DNA of 64,000 bases from contig NC_049993.1 of the NCBI RefSeq assembly GCF_000003815.2, forward strand, positions 10,974,623 to 11,038,622. The letters are read 5' to 3'. The notes under the pieces are model-generated. The model searched no databases. It was not told where the DNA came from and saw only the letters and a program-made list of their open reading frames with translations. Position 1 is the stretch's first letter; each line of letters starts with the position of its first letter. A program made the position numbers and the translations under genes. Below are positions 59,168-64,000 of the stretch, in pieces. Source of the stretch: Branchiostoma floridae (Eukaryota; Chordata; Leptocardii; Amphioxiformes; Branchiostomatidae).

Positions 59168-61055
59168 TCATCTGGGATGTTTTCGGGCGATGTTTTCAAG
59201 CGCTCTTATCGGATTAATAGGTGTTGGAGGTGTGGTCTGCGCATGTGTCGCCATTGGGATGTCAAAGTTTGCTACGGGTATGCCGTGCAGATATTGGCCC
59301 GGAAGGTGCTTCATGGCGTCTGCAGTGTCCGCCATGACACTGGTGCTGAGGAGACTGCTATGGGGTGCAAGGGTCACCAATGCAGGACACTGCATCATCG
59401 TGTTCATTCCCGTCTGATTGGACGTGGAAATCATGTGACCCAGTGGCCCATGGTTGGCGGATGGGATCACCTGACTCAAAGGGTTTTGATTGGATGAAGA
59501 AGCCACGTGGCTAGGGTTCACGATGACATGATTGGCTGCCGTTGGATTGACCTGAACGTGCGTGGGAACTTGAATGTACTGCGGCACGAAGAACTGTTGC
59601 CCTGTCATCGGGTCAACTACCAACCTCGGTGTTGCGGGAAGCAGCTTGCCTTGCATGCCGGGGACGGGCAGCTGAGGCAGGAACGTCACCAAAGGTCCGG
59701 CCGGCGGCCCGGGACACGCGAGTGTCGTGCTTGGAGTCGTCGTTCTGAACCCACTCGTGCTGCCGGATACTAGTGACGTGTGCATGTTCGCCAGGCTGGT
59801 TAAAGGGTTGGGCATCAACACCGGTCCGGTGGTGGCTGTTGAGACGCATGATGGACTCGAGAGCATGGTGACTAGTCTCGACTTGGTCGCAGTCGGATGT
59901 GACGTCACCGTTGTACTTGAGGCGACCGAGGCCTCCACGGAGATGGGCGGTGACGAGCTCGGTGATGACATCACCTCGGACATTGGAGAACTGTCTCCTG
60001 CAGACGCCACCGCAACAGACAGAGTGGGTGGTGACGTTTGCGTGACGTCAGAGGGGCAGGATGACGTAGTGACGGAAGTCGTCGGGGATAGGACCGGGGC
60101 GGTTGCCTCACCGTTCACGACATCTATCTCACTACTGGCGCTTCTGCGGTCTGCGTTCTCTGTGTCGTCTGCAGATTTTTCCTCCATTTTTTCCTCCTCC
60201 GGGATAGCCTTTACCGGACTTGAGCACTTCCGGGTCCCGTTGGAGAGCAGAGCACGGTTAAACCTGGACGTGACCGTGACGTTAGACGGAAGTGGCACGC
60301 TCTGTGCGCTGGTGTTCGCCCCTTGGTTCAAGTGGTTGTCCCTCACACCAGGTTCCCTGATGCCAAAGTTGATGACAGAGCCAAACTTTCCATTTGAGAG
60401 ACCCCTGGCGGCAGGGCCTCGTGTCTGCAGGTGACACAGTAGCCGAAGGAAGCGCACATCCTACGGAAACAGCATGGAAATCGTCGGTTACTTTTTATGC
60501 ACAAAAACAAAATGAATTATTTTCTGACGGCATTCTGTCTATAGATAAGGGGATCCAGATCACAAAGAAACAAGCAAACAAACACAAACATGAGCTCATT
60601 GCCAGAGGTGCCATTACAAGTAGTTGTTCTCACCTGCGGATTCATCCCTTCCACCTCCGCCAGGTAGCGTGCCACCTCCTTCACACACTCCCGGTACCCT
60701 TCTTCAAAATGACGCATGTCAACTTCGTCTCGCTTCGGGTCACCTGAAAATACGTTTAAGTAGATTAGTTGTAAACCAACCATGAACGCTATCGCACTTT
60801 TAGCCCCAAAGCATGGAAAGGTTACTTTTCAGATCACTTAGATAAAATAGATTAAAATGATGATAAAGATCACGCTTGGGGTACCAATATATCACGCGAG
60901 TATCATGTGATCATCACGTGACCGCCCTAACCTGGGTCTCCAGTGTTGCTGTCCCTGTTCTCCTGTCCCTTCATGTTGGACTGGATGTGTTTGACGTATG
61001 ACACCGCCATCTCCAGAACCTCGGCCTTCTCCAGCTTCCCAGAAAGACCTCGTCT
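59168..61055 (-). CDS. bHLH-Orange transcriptional repressor (5' exon outside window)
   Basis: Three in-phase exons on minus: 61055-60932, 60743-60634 and 60460-59168 (TGA); 508 residues visible. The first gives the second half of the bHLH domain (RRGLSGKLEKAEVLEMAVSY). The second gives most of the Orange domain (HFEEGYRECVKEVARYLAEV). The third completes it (DVRFLRLLCHLQ) and adds a long S/T/P/V-rich tail. The basic DNA-contact region and helix 1 must be encoded beyond 61055; I found none up to 64000, so that exon is probably off the window. These proteins bind E/N-box DNA as dimers and repress transcription, often under Notch or clock control. The tail ends ENIARKHPR, without the WRPW/YRPW Groucho motif of Hes/Hey. 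Helt-like or clockwork-orange-like members fit best. Confidence 0.87.
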
Positions 61056-64000
61056 CTAGAATTTAGAACGAAAATGTTATTGAAAACAAGACACGAGATC
61101 CAACCTTCTTTTTTGGCTAACAACTTTCGTTCAACTCTCCATTGCTTAGCCCTTGATTGAAGAGAAAAGCTATGGCGAAGTCAAATCGTAATATGATATC
61201 CACTTGAGAACCAACTACGATCAAAGCCGGCCTCCGAACTGATAGTCTCAGGAGAACCGAGACATTCAGCAGTTCGCTTGTCAACTCTGGCTTCAGCTGG
61301 GATATTGAATGACATATTCATAAGGACCGTTCAGCGAGATCCAGGATAATCATCACCACCTTTCTTCAATTTTGATCCAATCACCGCCGCCAGCGCGACC
61401 TTAAGGAACAGATGCCCGAAGAACAGTCTTATATCGATCTGATGATATCATTTCTGACAAGTGGAGCGTTGCGTGCTGCCCGTCCTCCCCTTCCCTGTTG
61501 GGGCAGACAGGCGAGGCAGGCGCGCTGACAGATGGAGTCGTTGGCGTGCATACAGCTGAGCTGTGATATCCGCCATGCGTGGCAAACTGCGCAGCCGGGG
61601 AGATCTGTTGTACTTAGCGTGAAAACTCATCTGTGTTGTTAAAAATAACATCATGAAAGAGTTATATATTCTTTCAACTCAACTCAAGGAAATTTAAAGT
61701 TGCCTAATTTTCGGACCTTCTTCATGGTGAGTGGTACCAGTTGCTCGCTGCGATCACGTGCTCAGAGCAACCTGGTCAGTTATCCTGAAGAATGTTCGGT
61801 TTGAATTTCTTTTCGTCTCTAAAAAGATTTACTCTGTCATGAAATGCATCATAAGAACTCACAGCAATCTCACTACAGCCCAATTCAATCTTACGGCTGG
61901 ATATGCGAACATGCAGACTTAGAATCCAGCCAACAACCATCCATATTGTGAATGGATAGGCCTTGTAGTTACTTTTGCCAGTTTTGGTACTATTAGTTCA
62001 ACTTTGCTTTCAATGTTCCAAAGGAGATGAGAATGCAGCCCTAATGTCCTCTCTTAAGAGGAGACAATCAGACGGCACAGTTTAGCATCAGGAGATAAAT
62101 CCTTGGCACTGTTTCAACCATCTATTTCTAAATGCCTTGTATGCATGGTGTTCCACATGTCTGGCTCATCAGTCTGATTTCCTCGTTTAAAGACTTTCCC
62201 AGAAAAGCCTTCTCTGATCTCATCACTGTAAAAGCAATGTGTAACTCCTACGCTAGCCTGGTGCCGTTATCTTCTGGTGATCTCCTCGGTACTGGGAATG
62301 TCGCTCATCCGCCGAGGTCTATCAGTATACTCCGGTGAAGTTTTACGAGGTGGGATTCAGCTATGCTACCTTGTGTAATTCCTTGTTACGGGGTGTATGG
62401 AATCAGAAAGATTGGTTGTCAGAGTAACCGACTGTATAAAGATCTAGTCAATGGTGACACGACCCGTGGTATGGTACCAGACTACTCTTTCTCCCTCCTC
62501 TAGTCTTAAAATTTCCCCGAGTTTTCCTGCCTCTGACCCTTCTGACAGACTGCCCGCTCCTCCCGGTCTTATTAATGATCCAATTGTGCCGGTTGTCACG
62601 TTCCTTTCCCCCCCAAGACACTCCGTCTTTAGAACCCATTAGGGGCTGCGTGCGAGGCGTGCTCCTGTCCAGACACGCCAGATTAGCGATGGAAGAGGGA
62701 GACAAGCCCCGCGAAGTCCCGCGCCTATCGCAGCCCCGCACGGCCTGACCAACCCGCTTCATGGCCGCGACCTTGACAATGAAAAAGTTATTTCTAATTT
62801 CACCTTTGTTTCTTTCTAATCAAGCTATTACAGACAATATTATTTTTGTGGTTATTAGGTCTAAAATAAAACCCAAGGCTACCCTTTATGACATTTGATG
62901 AATATAATTTTTTTCGGATTTTATAAAAAAAAGTCGCACTTATTCTGAATAATTCAAATAAATCTAGAAAAAAAGTTTTACCGGGTGAATGAAAGCTCTG
63001 ATATGCTCATTACTATTTATAAAGACAAAGTTAATGTTGAACATCTGTTTGCTCCGAAACAAATAAAACTTATTGACGTCATAGGCGAAAACTTGTAAAT
63101 GTTTTACCTTGTTTGCTTTTATGTGATTTTAATGTTGTTTTCTCGTAAATCCGTGGAACACATCTCTGCAGGACGCGCCTGTCATAAAAACGTTCAGAAA
63201 AGTTTTCTAATTAAAGTAACCTTGAGGAAGAAACTTTTTCCTAAGTACACCTTTCCCTAGAGATCTTCTCATGAAATGTTGAGGTTGTAAAATGGCTACA
63301 TCGGCCTTGAACAATCACTCTTCGTCTTCTAATATCTAGTTAGCTCAGATAAAGCAGCAGGAAGAAAAGTTCGTAAATGCTCCTGGGACTGTGATGCGCT
63401 TCAATACTAGAGATAAAGAAATGATTTTGATTGAAAGCACCGAATTCAACATATTGAGGCGGTCTAGTTCATTGCCATATGACATGCAGTTTGTTGTCAC
63501 ACCCAATTGTAATTGTTCACAGCAGCAGAATGTTCCTGGTAAAACGATCACTGTGGTTGGCAGTAAAAGCTGTGTGCTTTCCCTGTTGAGAGTTAAATTC
63601 ACATTAATGAATATATGACCTCCAGGGGTGGCAATGATACAACGTCTGAACAGTTTCAGGCGTTGCTATTATGTTTCTGTCTCAATGGTGTTAATGACAT
63701 TTAAAACGACCAGACCATGCTTGTTTTTAAAATCCATGGAGAGTTTCCCGGTAACAGAGCGGTATCCACACGCCCGTGCCGTTTGAAGCAGAGCGAACAT
63801 GTCACCTGTCCTGTCGGCACACATCACGGTCCCGCCGTCCCCGCTACCACATCGATCCGGCCGCTAATTCAACACAGAAAAAACGTCCGATTTCCGACGG
63901 CTGAATCCCTTTAATTACCGGCTCGTCCGTCCAGGTCACTTCCACCCAAAAGCAAAGCAAACCAGGTGTGTAAGCACTCCCTACTCGCGCCGTCTGTCCC
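61056..64000. other. Intron or upstream DNA of the bHLH-Orange gene
   Basis: No basic-helix exon found on minus. GC-richer patches at 62500-62760 and 63730-63920 might be regulatory. No RNA gene or repeat recognised. Confidence 0.45.

Noticed and set aside
59727-60434. 235-codon plus-strand frame
   Set aside because: Antisense shadow of the last exon of the bHLH-Orange gene, which has domain and splice support.
62448-62762. Arginine/glycine-rich minus frame as the missing basic-helix exon
   Set aside because: Lacks the EKRRRDRIN-type basic region and helix 1; composition follows local GC content.
1-64000. tRNA, rRNA or snRNA genes
   Set aside because: Scanned by eye for GGTTCGA-type T-arms and conserved rRNA blocks; none formed a convincing gene. 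A covariance-model scan would be decisive.

Overview
The window reads as animal nuclear DNA. Genes are far apart and cut by GT-AG introns, intergenic DNA is AT-rich, and there are microsatellites, fold-back miniature elements and a non-LTR retrotransposon. The gene set (a PIGW orthologue, a METTL21-type methyltransferase, an NXPE-family protein, a secreted Cerberus/DAN-family cystine-knot protein and a bHLH-Orange repressor) suggests an invertebrate deuterostome. A cephalochordate (amphioxus) is my best guess, by inference only. There are two assembly gaps (20921-21038 and 23968-24067), and each falls inside a gene.

Layout. 1-7 kb is AT-rich with little coding; a signal-peptide exon (minus, 7065-7134) sits in front of a GC-rich putative promoter. 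7.6-17.6 kb is intergenic with fold-back elements. 17634-21759 (minus) is PIGW, reconstructed as at least seven coding exons with probably one more in the gap. 23673-25168 (minus) is a METTL21-like lysine methyltransferase, also broken by a gap. 26.1-29.3 kb is an unusual repeat-built interval: two identical 87-bp repeats 2.8 kb apart, a 68-bp repeat fused to one of them, and an array of five hairpins whose stems covary. 33798-36566 (plus) is a four-exon NXPE gene. 37024-39303 is a young non-LTR retrotransposon whose 5' part is inverted, flanked by a 12-bp target-site duplication. 39873 onward is a candidate first exon of a small, possibly mitochondrial protein. 46127-47122 (minus) is a one-exon Cerberus/DAN-type antagonist with a TATA box about 770 bp upstream. 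47.9-59 kb is mainly noncoding with local duplications and one CpG-rich promoter-like patch. 59168-61055 (minus) holds the last three exons of a bHLH-Orange repressor whose first exon(s) lie beyond the right edge.

The genes do not form a pathway. PIGW (ER, GPI-anchor synthesis), METTL21-like (cytosolic protein methylation) and NXPE (secretory pathway) look like housekeeping or effector genes. The Cerberus-like and bHLH-Orange genes are developmental regulators and sit, as is usual for such genes, in the long noncoding stretches on the right.

I found no new multi-gene system. The most interesting signals are the covarying hairpin array (27044-27444), the template-switch-like repeat chimera beside it, and the twin-priming signature of the retrotransposon. 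All coordinates and splice sites were read by eye; no alignment or folding program was run.
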